From Macrobrachium rosenbergii (Eukaryota; Arthropoda; Malacostraca; Decapoda; Palaemonidae): a DNA stretch of 64,000 nucleotides. Positions 48,766-61,530 of the stretch are shown here, one piece after another. Numbering within the stretch: position 1 is the stretch's first letter; each line of letters opens with the position of its first letter. The notes under the pieces are model-generated. The model did no database searches. It had not been told where the DNA came from and worked only from the letters and a program-made list of their open reading frames with translations. Both the position numbers and the translations under genes were made by a program. The stretch is from the NCBI RefSeq assembly GCF_040412425.1, contig NC_089753.1, positions 35,303,913 to 35,367,912 of the forward strand, in the 5' to 3' direction.

Positions 48766-51600
48766 TTTTTCATAGCTAACAAACCTATGGTCTTAATTTG
48801 AGGATAAAATCTTCTAGTGCCAGCTGGACACTGGTAAAAAACATAAAAAATTGTAGAAAAGGGTAGTATTGGTGGCAATGGGGTTCCGTCAATCAGATGA
48901 GAGAGAGAGAAAGTGCTGTTATGCACCAGTTTCTTCCAGCCCAGGGAATCACTCTGAGGGGTGGCAAGAGCTGAGCAATGTATGTTAAGACCGTAGGTTT
49001 GTTAGCTATAAAAAAAAAAAAAAAAAACAATTTAATTAAAAATTTGACATCTGTTCATATGCGGAACAAACCAAGGTCTTAACACAAGGATAACCTCACC
49101 TTTGGTGGGAGGAAAGGAAAGTCTTGAAACAACTGAAGGTTCAGCACATCTGGTCTCATTTCCTGGGTAGGCTGCAGCAGAGGAAGGGGATACATGCCTC
49201 TGACTCATAAGATAAAAAGTTTATCAAATGGTCAGACTCCTGGGATAATACACCATGTGGAGGAACTTGCATAAGTGGAAATTAAAGAGCTATATCTGTT
49301 CAAACAACAAACCTACATTAGCCAACAATCTGTTTGTTACCATTCCATTCTTCCCTTGTCAGAGAGAGGAAAGACTAGCTTCTGCAAGGAAATATTCGTG
49401 TATGAATAAACTTTCTCAAAAAGAAAGGCCACTCACTCACCTGAATCTAACCAGTTCCAGCTCATGATGGATAAACCTTCCTACTGCCTGTGGGTAGAGA
49501 AGAAGCAGAGAAGGGAAAGGAAAAAAGACCAGTCATCTCATTCACACTCACTTTCATACAATCATCTCACGTAAGATACAAACTGTCCCGCTAGGGGCAC
49601 TGGATGAGCTACACAATTTGTTGAGCAGCCACTACCTTACCCAAGGAAAAAGTGTCCAAGGACCTTTAAGCAACATCCCAAAGATAGAAGGAAGTGAAGG
49701 TGGTTTGACAAAGCCAAGCACCAGCCTTCCAAATCCTATGAACTGATAAGTTCTGTTTAAAAGCTAATGAAGGGCCTAAACCCAACATCAAGTGCTCTTG
49801 CGCACACTGTGTTAGAATCCAAGGTTGAAGAAGAGCTATAAGCATGTCTGATAACCTCACAGAGCCAGAAGGAGATGGTATTCTTAGACACTTCTTTCTT
49901 GATTCGGCCTGAGCTTACAAAAAGTCTTCAACACCCCGGCCTGAGGTGACAAATCCGTTTTAGGTAGCCACGCAGAGCCCTGACAGGAAATAAGAGTAAT
50001 TTGTCTGGGTCATTATCAACAAAATCTCCCAAGGAAGGGATGGAAAACGATTCAAATCTGTCATCATGAACCGAAGGATTTTGAGTCTTAGCTACAAATT
50101 CTGGGACAAATTCGAAGGTTATGGACCCCCAACCCCTCATGTGTTTAACATTAGAAGAGAGACCTTGGCGTTCGCCCACTCTCTTCGATGAAACTAAAAC
50201 CAGTAAGAAGACCGTTTTAAGGGTCAAGTCTCTGTCAGATGACCGTTGTAACAGTTCACATGGGGCTCGAGTGAGACCACATAGCACCAGGGTCAGATCC
50301 CAATTAGGAGGTTTAAGTTCTCTGGGAGAACAAGACTGCTCAAAGCTTTTGAGTAGCATTGAGATTTCCCATAAAGAAGACAGGTCTACATCTCTTAGGC
50401 ATAGAACCAAACCCAAAGCAGCTCTGCAGCCTTTGATGGCAGACACATAGACTTTCCTCCTTCCAGAGAAAAACTAGGAAGTCTCCTATTTGCTGAACAG
50501 AAGTTACGACTGGAGAGAGACCCTTTAAATGACACCAATCATAGTAGATGGCCCATTTTCCCTGGTACACGGCTGAGGAAGATTTTCTGAGACAGCCAGA
50601 CATCTCTGTCGCTGCTCTGCGAGAAAAGCCTCTCACTCACAGGAGATACTGTATCTCTCCAGCCATGAAGAGATAGGGACCCTACCAACTGGAGATATCT
50701 CTCGACACGAGGCTGGCAGAGGCGGCTGTGCCATGGAGGTATCTCTCTGAAAACTGCTGACAGCAGGACTAGTAGATCGGGGAACCATTCTGCATGAGGC
50801 ACCAGGGAGCTACAAGGGTCATCCTGAGTTTCCAGCAAATCATTACCCTGTTCAAGACCTGATGGATCAGGCAAAAGGGAGGGAAGGCGTAAACTTCCAG
50901 GTTGTCCTAAGGATATTGTTGGGCATCCTCCACCACAGCGACAGGGTCTGGGACAACTGAACAGAACACCTCTAGCTTACTCTTGAACCTTGTTGCAAAC
51001 ACATCTATCACTGGCCTTCCTCAAAGAAGAAAGCCTGTCTGCTATCTCCTGATGTAAGGACCACTCTGTCCCCAGGACCTGACCCTGACGACTCCGTTTG
51101 TCAGCCACCACATTCCTCTTGTCCGGGATATACCTGGCCAAGAGGTCTACTGATTGGTCTATCACCCACTGGTGAAGGAGTACCATCATGGAGTGAAGTT
51201 GGCAAGAGACTAGGCCTCCGTTTGTTTATGTGAGTGACCACCATAGTGTTATCCGACGTCAGAACTAAGGAATGCCCTGACACCCTCTCCTGAAACTCCT
51301 GAAGAGCCAGGAAGGCTGCTTTCAGCTCCAGAACAATGATGTTCAGTTGCTTGTCCTGAAGACTCCAGACTCCCAACATCAGAAGATCCTCTAAGAGCCA
51401 CTCATATAGTCAAGTTTTCGTCAGCAAACCACCACAGAAGGTCCCTTCTCACTTCTGGAAGTTCTGTGGGGGGTTCCCCAAACTTACCTGCCTACTTCAT
51501 TTAACTAGCCTTACTACCAAGTTTCTAAGACTGATTCCAGCTTATGCTGAGGAATACTCCTACATAAAAAGCATAGATTTGTATTCCCATTGGAACAACA
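48766..51600 (-). mobile_element. DIRS-type retrotransposon, copy C: RT end, RNase H, recombinase
   Basis: Minus strand from 51.6 kb down: terminal sequence (51.43-51.60 kb), then directly LPEVRRDLLWWFADENL (end of RT), VWSLQDKQLNIIVLELKAAF with LVLTSDNTMVVTHINK (RNase H; D and E positions recognisable), LLARYIPDKRNVVADKRSRQ, then the recombinase: SSSAVYQGKWAIYYDWCHLK (SAM-like N-domain, 50636-50340), SSKRVGERQGLS (catalytic Arg I block), LFPVRALRGYLKR, and PSLAFKQNLSVHRIWKAGAW with TTFTSFYLWDV (49860-49666, catalytic Tyr retained; the HxxR box is damaged). A hairpin terminus lies at 48766-49035. Gag and most of RT are absent, so this is an internal-deletion copy, now frameshifted. Confidence 0.82.
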
Positions 51601-53550
51601 AGGGTTAGTAATTCCATATAACAAAATACCTGAAGACAAGTGAGCACAAAAAATTAAAACCTGACACTAGAGGATACTGTCATAAAGTGTCAAAAATACA
51701 GACATAACATAGTACATACCTTCCATACGTTCAGCTAAAACTTAATTTTATCTTCAAACAGAATTTACAGGAACAAGGCGGAGAGATCTGATGAATGGTA
51801 AGGGAGTATGAGCAGACCCCAGTACATGGTGAAGGCAGCACATAAAGAAAACAATGATGTCACTAGTTCTCCTCACGTCACTATGGTAAATCCAGAGTAA
51901 AAATCCGTATCGTCAGAACCAGGCTTTAGACTTACAACATCTAATAAAAAAAATAAAAAATAAAGGTGATGATTTGTACAGATCTGTTCTTCAAAAATTT
52001 AATTTTTTAATACATGCAACTGATTTGTCATATTCCTCAAACATGGAAGATGTCTCCATTACAGCCTACAGTTTTCCTAAAAGTTCCTACAACTGCAAAA
52101 ACCATATGGTCTTTTTCCATTAACCAAAGAACCTCCCCCACTGAAATATAAGGTTTCAATAGTATGAAATTTGGTAAAAAAAAAAAAAAAAAAAAAAAAC
52201 TCATTTCAAGCATTGCGAGCTGTACTTCTGTCTTCAAGCTCATTTCATTAACACTACCAAATCCCTAATTCCCTCTATGAATATCTTCAACCTTAGCCTT
52301 CTCAAGTGTACTCAACTCAGTAAAAGTACATTACCTAAAAGCACATTATCTGAAAACAATCCACCCTCTCACCCATGTAACTGATTATTTTTACCTAAAA
52401 CTGACTGGCAAAAATTAAAATGTATCAATGACAATTTAACCACACAAGAAATTTTACTCTGATATACTCCAATAAAAGGGAGAATAAAGATAGTAACACC
52501 TCTTCCACATATTGCAATCACTGCCAAGGTCTACTGGAAATAGTTGAACTACAATAAAGTGACCAAGCCACATGCTTTCATTTAACTTCCTTTGTTCATT
52601 CATTTTAGATTAAGCTGGCTTTGTGCTAGCACAGGCTCTTATCTTCCCTCGTACCTTCAATGATTAATAATGCTTTGCTACACAAACATTAATAGCAAAA
52701 GTTCAACTTGGCTGTAACCATGGTTCTGAATGCCTTTCATCAGAAATTTCCTATTTTCTTAATCTTGCTTTTTTTTTTTTTAACCACAAACCCATTCCTT
52801 AAAATAGAGACCATTTCATGGGAAAAACAAAATCCAAGACACACAAGCCTCCTGCAGCAGAAAGATTAGCAGGAACTGGTAGTTCAACACAGGCACATAT
52901 GGAAGGATGTATGGAATTTGGGGAAATATCCCAAGCATTGGGACCCAAACATCACACAGCTTTCACTTTCATTTATTTAAGTCTCCTTATTGTGCAATAC
53001 ATAATATTTACTGTATAGCCAATTTCCTTAGCTAAGGTTTCTGTCATCTTAGCCAGCTAGAGGGTTTTGCTGCCTTTTTAGAGATAGTAAAGATACCTAC
53101 TGAAATCACTGCACTATTTCTTCCTTTAACTAAAACAGCTTTCATTCAGCTGGCACTACGCTTCCAGTTTTATATGTACTTTGGTACTGAATTTCAGGTA
53201 CAGTACTGTAATTGATGGTTGTAAATTAACTTGTACCATTGTTCTCAATTGTTTCTAGTGAGTTACATTTACAAGCATGACCTGTACCTTGAGCTGCATG
53301 CCCAAACCATAAACCCATCCCAACCATAACCTCTTCTAATATCTACTCAACATGATCCATATGTATGGCTCCTTATTTGACTGCCCCGTTAAAGCTGTAA
53401 CTTTATTCCTATCATTTTGTAAAGCTGAATGATGTTTCCTCCTGTAACTCAAATCCCTGGATCCTGCCTGTTATCTCGAAGTTGTTATAATGAAAATCAA
53501 CTCTTGCACCATGCCCTGTATTATTACAACCACTAAACATCCCACATTCT
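51601..53550. other. No gene recognised; poly-A run and SINE-A fragment
   Basis: A poly-A run is at about 52174-52199. A short SINE-A-like piece (ggaatttggggaaatatccc then aagcattgggaccc) is at 52911-52950, same orientation as the others. Otherwise unassigned. Confidence 0.5.
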
Positions 53551-53555
53551 TTAGT

Positions 53556-56500
53556 CATTTGTATTTTTCCTAGCCTTACAAACCAGCAGGAGCTGGAATC
53601 AGTCACTGAAACTTGGTATCATGTAGTTAACTGGTTATGAGTGGGCATGAAGGAGGGACCCATTCAGACCCACTCACCTATCATCATCAAGAACTTTTCC
53701 TTTTGGCAAAAGGCTCTGGCATGTATACCCGGTTGAGGATGTACTCGGCCTGAGCTGCTCCCTCACAGAGGAAGGAAGAAAGAAGAAGGGACTCAGTCAA
53801 TCAACCATTCAACATCCAGCCTCATGCCCTCCAATTACCTTAGGCAACATGCTTTTCTGTCCAAACCTGCCCTCATTACCTGAAATCATGAACACTTGCC
53901 TGAACTGTACAGCTGTCCACTTCTCTTGAAGTCATAAGTCAGTTTTTTTTTTACAGCAAACAGTCAGAAATAAAGTGTTCAATGACACTTCTTTGTATCT
54001 GCTGGTCCCTCTTAGGAGTGACTTAAAACTTGCACTGGGCACAAAAGCATCTTGTACATTTCACCACCAACAAAGTCATGGAGAGAGGGAATTACAACCC
54101 TCTAAAATCTCATCAGGAACTGATGGGTTCTGAGTTTCTGCCATAAGCTCAGGTATAAACAAGAATGAGAAAGGCTTCCAACTCTCCGAGTGCCTGACAT
54201 GACAGGAAAGATGTAACTTGCCAATTTGTTTCTTTGCGGCCTTCCCAAGTGTCTAAGTTATGGTGCAAAGGATCAGAGTCACATTCCACTCAGGAAACCA
54301 AATCTTCCGGGCAATAACTTTTGAAACTCCTCCTGAGCATAGACAGCTCAATACAGCAATGACCCATCTCCTTCAGTCTCTGAGAATACCCAAACATCTA
54401 AAACGCAGTCCTACAAGAAAAGCCCCTCTCTCACCATAGTTGCTATATGACCTCCATGTATGAAACTGGAGGGCCTGTACCAACCAATGGTGCATCTGAA
54501 TGCATGGCTGGCTAAGGAAAGTGGGCCACCAGGAAATCTTTCCGAGTACCTTGACCAAGAGAGCCAGCATATCAGAAACCACTCTGCTAGGAGCCAATAA
54601 GTAGCTACAAGTAATTCTGAGCCCATGGTGATCAATAACTTGACAGATCTGACTACACAGATTAAAAGCTTAAGTGTCCAGTGTCCCACAGGTGCTAGAA
54701 TGTGTCCTCCAGGCATGCCAAAAGATCTAGCATTTGGAAGTAGAATGCCCGGAGCTTATTACTTAGCCCTGTTGTGAACAATTAAATCACCAGTGTTACC
54801 CAGGGCTTGAAAAGTTTCTCCACACTCAAGGATGTAAGAGCCATTTTGTCCCTACTACCTCTCCAGGGCAGCTGAGCTGGTCTACCAAAGCATTCCTCCA
54901 GCCCAGAATGCACCTGGCTGACAGATCAACAATGTGGCAAACCACACACTCATGTATCTGCTCCACTAACTTACAAGAAGTGAAGAGATAACATACCAAC
55001 CTGTTCGTTAGCATAATCCATTACAGAATGACCCACTGCACCATCTCAGAATGTTTGCCGGACTAATAGCATTGCTTGCATTTCCAAGATGTTATGCAGA
55101 TGAAACTTGTCCTCTGTCCACACACCTGAACCTAAGAGACCACTCAGGTGTGCACCTAACCCCTCCTTTGAGAACAGAAGCATATTCACATAGGGAGAGT
55201 TCAAGGAAACTCAAGGAAACTCCCACTAAAAGGTTCCTGCCATCCAGCCACCAGGCAAAGCACTCCCTTACTACCTTGTTCAAGGGCACAAGCTGGAAGG
55301 GAAGCGGACGGTCACTTGAGACTAACCTGTTGCCACTGAAGCGGGAGAAAGTGGAGGCACCCTTACACAATGAGCTTCTCAAAAGACGGCAACTGAACGA
55401 GGACTACTGTACAAGCAAAAGTCAACCTAGTTATTCCTGTCACAACATGAATGTCACTGGAACCTCCCTGAGCCAACTTAAGTGAGAGTCTGGTAGACTC
55501 TCATTAATGCCACATCTATTAGCATGCCCAGGTACTTTGCCTTCAACTTGGGCATGAACCCCAACTTCACCCAGTTTATCACAATCCCAAAGTGGTGACA
55601 AAATGTGAGGAGGCAATCTCATTTCAGAGCAACAGTGCCTCAAAGGATACCAAAAGCTAATCAATTATCCAGATTATTACTAGCAAGCATATACCTTGAG
55701 AATGGACCCAAGCTGACAAAAGGGTGAACACTCACATGAATATCTAGCAGGCTATTGTCATTCTAAAGCACAGAGCTTTGGACCAATCTCACCACAGGCA
55801 AAGTAGAGGTACTTTCTGGAGGACTGATGGATAAGCACCTGGAAGTACTCAGATCAATAAACCATGTGAAGCTGCCCTCATTGATGGAATCCAACAAAGA
55901 ATGTATTGTTTCCATCTTGAAACAGGTCTATGGGGCAAACTCCATCTAAGGAGAAAAACCAATGACTGGTCTCTAACTGCCAGTTGTGTACAGTGTTCCG
56001 TTCCATTCAGAAGAGACAACTGTAGAAAATAAGAGAGCCATTAAATACAACTTACAGCCCATATTCCAAAATCCCCTTCACCTTGGCTGACTGGGCACTT
56101 TTTAGAGATCCTGGAAGGTAGATCAAGAATAGTACCAACAAACAATAACGAATGGCTTTGGTCCTTGAAAGGTAGTCTATAACCATCCAAAAGGACACAG
56201 ACTACCTCAGGCTCTGGCCCCTGTATCTGCCATTGCCCAAAGACATAACACAAACCCTCTTACTCTTGGCAGCTGGAGCGAGGGACTTCATACCTCAATG
56301 CCTCCCTCCCTTCTCCCCTTTACCACCCTTTCTAACCACAGCTGGAACAGGAGGAAGAAAGGGCTGAGAAGGCTCCTGGCTCTTCCTCAAGGAAGAAGTT
56401 TGGGTTCCTTATCTTGATCTTATGGAGAGGAGGCCACTACCAACACTTAACACAAAAGGCACAGCTGCCCTTAAAGGCTTGGCCACAGTTCCCTTTACTG

Positions 56501-58675
56501 TCCTGGAGGACTTAAATAAGTCAGTAAGTTGGATCAAGAGTCCCAACCGTCAGTAAGCCTGATTTCCCTCACTTTCTCTATCTTACCCTTCAGAAAGATT
56601 AAGGTGGTTCCTAAAATCTGACCATTCTGCAGCAAGTACTACTCTCAGTTGAAACTTGTGTACGGAAGAGAACAAGACACCAGGCCAAGCCTTCTCAAGA
56701 CAAAAGACACCTATCATCAAACCATACAACTAGGATAACTTGAACAGTCAAGTTTCAAAGAGAATTCATTCCTCCTGCAGGCCTTCCTATGAATATGAAT
56801 AACCAACACTAAACTAGCTGAAGCTACAGATGAGCAAGCATATGCACTATCTTGCACACACACACACACTGGGGGTTCTGGATGGACCAGACACTAGCCA
56901 TGGTATTGGACAATCACAACAACACAGGTTGTCACAGTACCACTGGGTATGGTACAGTGGCAACCTGTCTCACAGACTGTCACTTTACTGCATGACTGCA
57001 AGCACTGAGTGCAGGGTTAGTGCAAACTCTACACCGCATGCTTCTAGGGAAACAAAGGAAGACCTAAGATTCCGGGTATGCTCAAGAACCCCATATCAAC
57101 CCTACCTATAACAGATGTCTCACCCGAGGCGAATGGACACTACCAATAACCCATGAAGATGGAATGTTCTTACTCACAATCCTACAGAACCTCATGTGAA
57201 AAGTCTTCTTCTTCGTCTTCCTGCATGAGGAAGAAAGAGTAGAAGACAACAAGGTGGAAGAGCTTGTTAAGTGTGATAAGTGGAGAAGAGGACAAAGTAG
57301 AAATGTGCCTACACTTCTTTACCTTACTCCATCCACGGGTCCTGCTTTCCTCAAACAGTGCAGAAGAGCTAGTTGAGGCAAAGATCATCAATATCAATAA
57401 AATATGTGCCATGATCAATACACTGGGGGTTTCTCCTACTAGCACAATGACCACTCCAGGGTCTCAACTACACTTAGCTCCTGAACAGGAAAAGGAACCA
57501 ATGCAGCAGCAGAAGAGTCCTTTGGCAATGAAATGGCTGTAGTTATGTGTTCAAGGACTGTAGCAAGTGATGGGCTCCCTGAGATACTGATTATAAGGAC
57601 ACATCTTCTGCATGTACTCCAATAAAGTGGGCAACCTAGGAGCAGCCAACGTAGTAGGGGTAGAAAGTGGTGAGGCATGTGCATGGGCTTTCCATGGGGA
57701 GAACTATGACTGCGGACTTGTTTGCCTCTAAAGGAGAGAGCATGCAGGCTGCCCACCTTCCTGAGAGTATCTACTCTGGACCAAGCAAGAGCGCACATGA
57801 AGGCAGCAGGGAGGAGGGTAGAGCAGTCCAGGAAGCAGGAGCCAGAAAGGTTCAGTGGAGTGTTTCCCCAGATGACAGTGCATGCCAAACACTTTGTGGC
57901 CTCACTCAGCACCATGACAAACCTCTTCTACTGCAAAGGGACTGGCTAAAACATTACTAGAAGAGTAATATGGAGGTGCAATTGAATTGGATACAGAATT
58001 TACGCCAAAGACCAAGCACTGGGACCAATGAGGTCATTCAGAGCTGAAACAGAAATTGATAGTAAAAGTCTGAAAGGTGCAACAGGAAGAAAACCTCGAA
58101 GTTGCACTATGAATCAATTGTTAGGAGAGGGTAGAAAGTAAGATGGAAAGAAGAGAATATGAAAGGAGGTACAATAAAAGAAATGAAAGGGATTGCAGCT
58201 AGGGGCCGAACGGACACTGCAGAGAACCTCAAGTAATGCCTACAGTGCACCGCATGAGGTGCACTGACAGCACTAACCCCTATTGAATATGAAGGTATAA
58301 GAACTTCCCAGGCAAGTAGCACAAAATTGGTGGAGTTCCACAAACAGAAAGCACAAAGTAATTACACAACTTAACTCCTTTTGCAAACATTCACTGTTCT
58401 GTTTTCTTCTCTTTCATTACAAAACCTTAAATTACACACCATACATGGGCTACAAGAAACATGCAAAGGTTTTAACTTCTAAGCAGTCAAGGAACACCAT
58501 TACAAGATGTCCAATCTTAACAAGGGCAAAAAAGAAAAATAATAGTGCCTGATCACAGCAAGTGGGTTGGGGGTTCCCCCACTCAACAGCCTACCACCAA
58601 TTAACTACCTTGTTACCAAGTTTCAGACTGAATCCCCTAGGAATAACCTTACATAACAATGTATCACTCATAATA
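53556..58675 (-). mobile_element. DIRS-type retrotransposon, copy D: the most complete, with both inverted termini
   Basis: The terminal regions at 53556-53740 and 58560-58675 are inverted relative to each other: the left has tcagtcactgaaacttggta and tagttaactggt; the complement of the right has tcagtctgaaacttggtaac and tagttaattggt. Between them, on the minus strand, come gag-like frames (57915-57440 and near 56.4 kb), the RT entry VVCVLLDGYRLPFKDQS (about 56.2 kb), WWLDGRNLLVGVSL (RT end, about 55.25 kb), VDLSARCILGWRNALVDQLS (about 54.92 kb, RNase H end), MLALLVKVLGKISWWPTFLS (linker) and ELMAETQNPSVPDEILEG (recombinase, about 54.1 kb). Frames are broken throughout. A SINE-A separates gag from the right terminus. 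Inverted termini plus recombinase fit DIRS1-like rather than Ngaro/PAT elements. Confidence 0.8.
57978..58281 (-). repeat. SINE-A copy inside DIRS copy D
   Basis: Runs from gaattggatacagaatttac through gcagctaggggccgaacgga to gcaccgcatgaggtgcactg and actaacccc. Near full length, same orientation as the others. Confidence 0.75.
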
Positions 58676-58689
58676 ATCTGGTTCAACCT

Positions 58690-60900
58690 TAATAAAAAAA
58701 CCAATTGATCTGATTAACATATTTGAACAAAATATAAAGGGCTCATTTCCAGAATTAAAAGAAGATGAAATCATACAATTACCAAAATAAATAGCACATC
58801 TCATTTCTGTTCCATAAATATTCAAAATCTCAAAAATCTATCCATGCACTAAAACAAATAAATTTTGAAAAATAACATAAGATCACAATAACTCAACAAA
58901 TGATATGCAAAAAAAAAAAATACATAGCAACTGGCAAATATAAGAACTGAATGACAGCAATTTCTGGATCAAAATGAGGATGCAGAGTGATGCAGGATAT
59001 GATAACTTACCTGCATTACTCAACATTAGACGTCAATTATACTGGAGGACTACCAGTCCCTAGACTAATATCAGTGTACCAGATGAATTGGCAATCTCTC
59101 ATAAAACATACCGTTTAGAATCTGTCTTAGCAAAAGCAACTAAAAAGTTAATGCAACTTGCACAGCACGACTGCAGATTCCACATGTAAAACTGAAATTA
59201 GTCAATCACAGTACTTCACAAAAATAGCCTATTTGCCCATCAGATGATGCTCCAAGAAACAAACACGGACAAAAATCACTCGTCAAGCCACCAACTCGCA
59301 AGACAGACCAGAAGAACTGTTCCACGAGAGTTGTTAGCATTCTGTGGGATTACATTTTCCACTGAAGAGGCCTACACTAGGCTTACATTCACTAGTGCAC
59401 GACAGCCTAATTAGGTGAAGCTGCAGACTACTACGGTACTGGCCCGGCCCGTTTCTTGCCAGTCACCGACTAGAATATTTACAATATTCTGTGTTAATGT
59501 CTTTCATTTACGTTAACCACATTTATCGTCATTTAGTTTTTTATGTTCAACTCCAGAAGGCCTGGTACTAAACACAGCATCCATTTGGTAAAACTTTATT
59601 TTAGTTGCACGGACTGATTCCCGTCAGTCGTCGACTGGGACAGGTTCCTCATTCATAAATAGACATAACCTTTCCTATAATGCCAGATCCTGACAGGTCA
59701 GTGACTAGCAGGCGTCAGGCGGTGCAACTAAAGTAAAGTTTACCATCCATTTTGCAAGTGAACAGGTGGGTACCGAATTAGGATACACGAGCACAGTAGT
59801 TTTCTGCAGTTTTACCAATTTGGTCAGTTGCACATATTTTTTGCTGTTAGCCTTGCTTATGTTCACTACTAGGTTGAAAATGGGTGTCTTATGCTAGCTC
59901 TAAGCCTAAGCTGTATCTCCTATGCTTTACTTTCCTACAAACTGCGGTATTATTTTATAAGTTGCCAATAGCTCACACAAAATGAAATTGTAACCTACAT
60001 TTTTGAAAAGGTCTCTTCATCAAATTATGGCTTATGCTATAAAGTAAGGCAATACCGGCCCCAGTTAACCAGTTAACACGGCTTGGTTACGTGGTATTAT
60101 TTTATATCGGCACCTTATAAAATTTTACCCAAATTGCTTTCCAGCCTAAAATAAAAATTTAAAATCTCCACATCTCGGAAATAATAGGCCTAGTAGTAGA
60201 CAGGCTAAACGGTTAGGCAAGGTCTGTCGAGTGGAGAAGGTTAAGAGGCTTAGCCTAGGCCCAGGCAACAGGTCATAATTCATTTAAGCAATATAAATTG
60301 TAATTATCTTCCACAAACAGTAGCTCTTGAGTAATTAAGGGTACTCCTACAATTTAGGGGGTCTTTAGGGGTCCAAATTCACTGCATTCCATAAAGTCAA
60401 GATCAGTGCACAGATTTATCATATATTTATTGAATTATGGATAACAATGAAAAAATGAGCAGTTTATCAGCTTACAGAAGTACAGAATGTAAAAAAAAAA
60501 GGGGGATTAAAGGGGGCGACATAAATCAACAAAAACAGTCTTGGGGGGACACGGACCCAAAGAATTTTGAGAAAATCGTAAATCTCTGCTTCTGTCGGCC
60601 GATAAACAGCTTTTTATTTTCTGTTAGAATATATACTTCTGTTTGCAGGTCTCAAAGCAATTGACAATAGGAAAGAAATCTTGAACACACACAGAGCAAT
60701 GAATTTGGACCCCTGAACTGTAGGATGACTCAACTGAGTCATAAAACCTACTTTTCCCACTTAAATTCTTATAAGACCTATTTTAACACCTAAACCACTA
60801 GGCCTAAGCTACGCCAAGCCAACACAAACCAGGTCTGGGATGGACGTGACCTAACATGACCTGGGGCTTCACCCTGGCCTAATATGCGACACGACAAAGC
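58690..60900. other. No gene recognised; small foldback at about 59590-59750
   Basis: aaactttattttagttgcac near 59591 pairs with gtgcaactaaagtaaagttt near 59725, flanking tcagtcgtcgactgg and cagtgactagcaggcgtcag-type sequence. It may be a tiny foldback element. The rest is AT-rich, with aggccta motifs that are frequent across the region. Confidence 0.45.
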
Positions 60901-60904
60901 TTAC

Positions 60905-60932
60905 CTTTGGCGACAGCTGACCGTCCCATCAT
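60905..60932 (-). CDS. Possible first coding exon of the BTB-ZF gene (distal start)
   Basis: On the minus strand, ATG ATG at 60932 begins MMGRSAVAK and runs one nucleotide into the next codon at the donor AAAG/GTAAGC (60905/60904), a strong consensus. Spliced to the acceptor at 39831, the split codon becomes GGC and translation continues GLDK into MGDGGGML with no stop, adding 13 residues. An in-frame stop upstream of the ATG shows the exon is otherwise 5' UTR. In-frame joining has about a one-in-three chance of being accidental, and the exon could instead belong to another minus-strand gene. The position beside a GC-rich block supports a transcription start nearby. Confidence 0.45.
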
Positions 60933-61129
60933 TCTAACACTGACATTCGGGGTTAAACGAAGCCTCCTCGACAAAGCCGCCCTAAAAACGCCCACTTGAC
61001 ACCACTCGACAGTTAGGCCTACGGTGATCTAATCTACGAAAACTATCCGAAAGGAGGACCGACTCTGGGATGCAATCGCTCATTCGGCTCAATTGCAAAC
61101 GGATAAATAACATCTTCAATCACTAAAAT

Positions 61130-61530
61130 ACCAAACGTCACCCGGCGAGCCGCTACGGCCTCGTAAAAACCCGCCAAATCGCGAGAGAGGGGCCGAGGTT
61201 AAACCCCCCCCCGAAAAAGCGCTGCCTTCGGTCGGAGATTGATCATCGCAGCCTCATCTCCCGCATCCCACGACACACACCGCCCATTACGGTCAACCCC
61301 CTCCGTCACGAGCTCCCCAAGGGGACGCCGCGCCCGCGAAAACGCCCCGGGAGCGACGGGGGCGACGACAAAATCGGGCGTCCCAAAATCGGCTGACCTC
61401 GGAGACTTCCCATCTTAAAGTGACCTAACCTAAAATTAGGCTGACCAGAACCAGCCTCTGTCACGCTCTAACGGCGGCGGAATTCGGGGTGAGCGGGGCG
61501 CGCGGCTCCCGCAGGAGTGTACCTACCTAC
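61130..61530. promoter_or_regulatory. GC/CpG-rich block, presumed promoter region
   Basis: Sequence from about 61.13 to 61.53 kb is much richer in G, C and CpG than anything else in the window (for example cgccgcgcccgcgaaaacgc), with cctaacctaa-type motifs at its edge. A minus-strand TCGTAG/GTAGGT donor candidate at about 61523 could end an alternative 5' UTR exon. It sits between the minus-strand exon at 60.9 kb and the plus-strand exon candidate at 62.43 kb, so it could serve both directions. No TATA box is evident. Function is inference from composition and position. Confidence 0.5.

Noticed and set aside
49928..50446. Host gene encoding a site-specific recombinase, or phage-derived integrase
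   Set aside because: The recombinase blocks sit next to RNase H and RT blocks of the same degraded element in DIRS order, so this is a retrotransposon relic.
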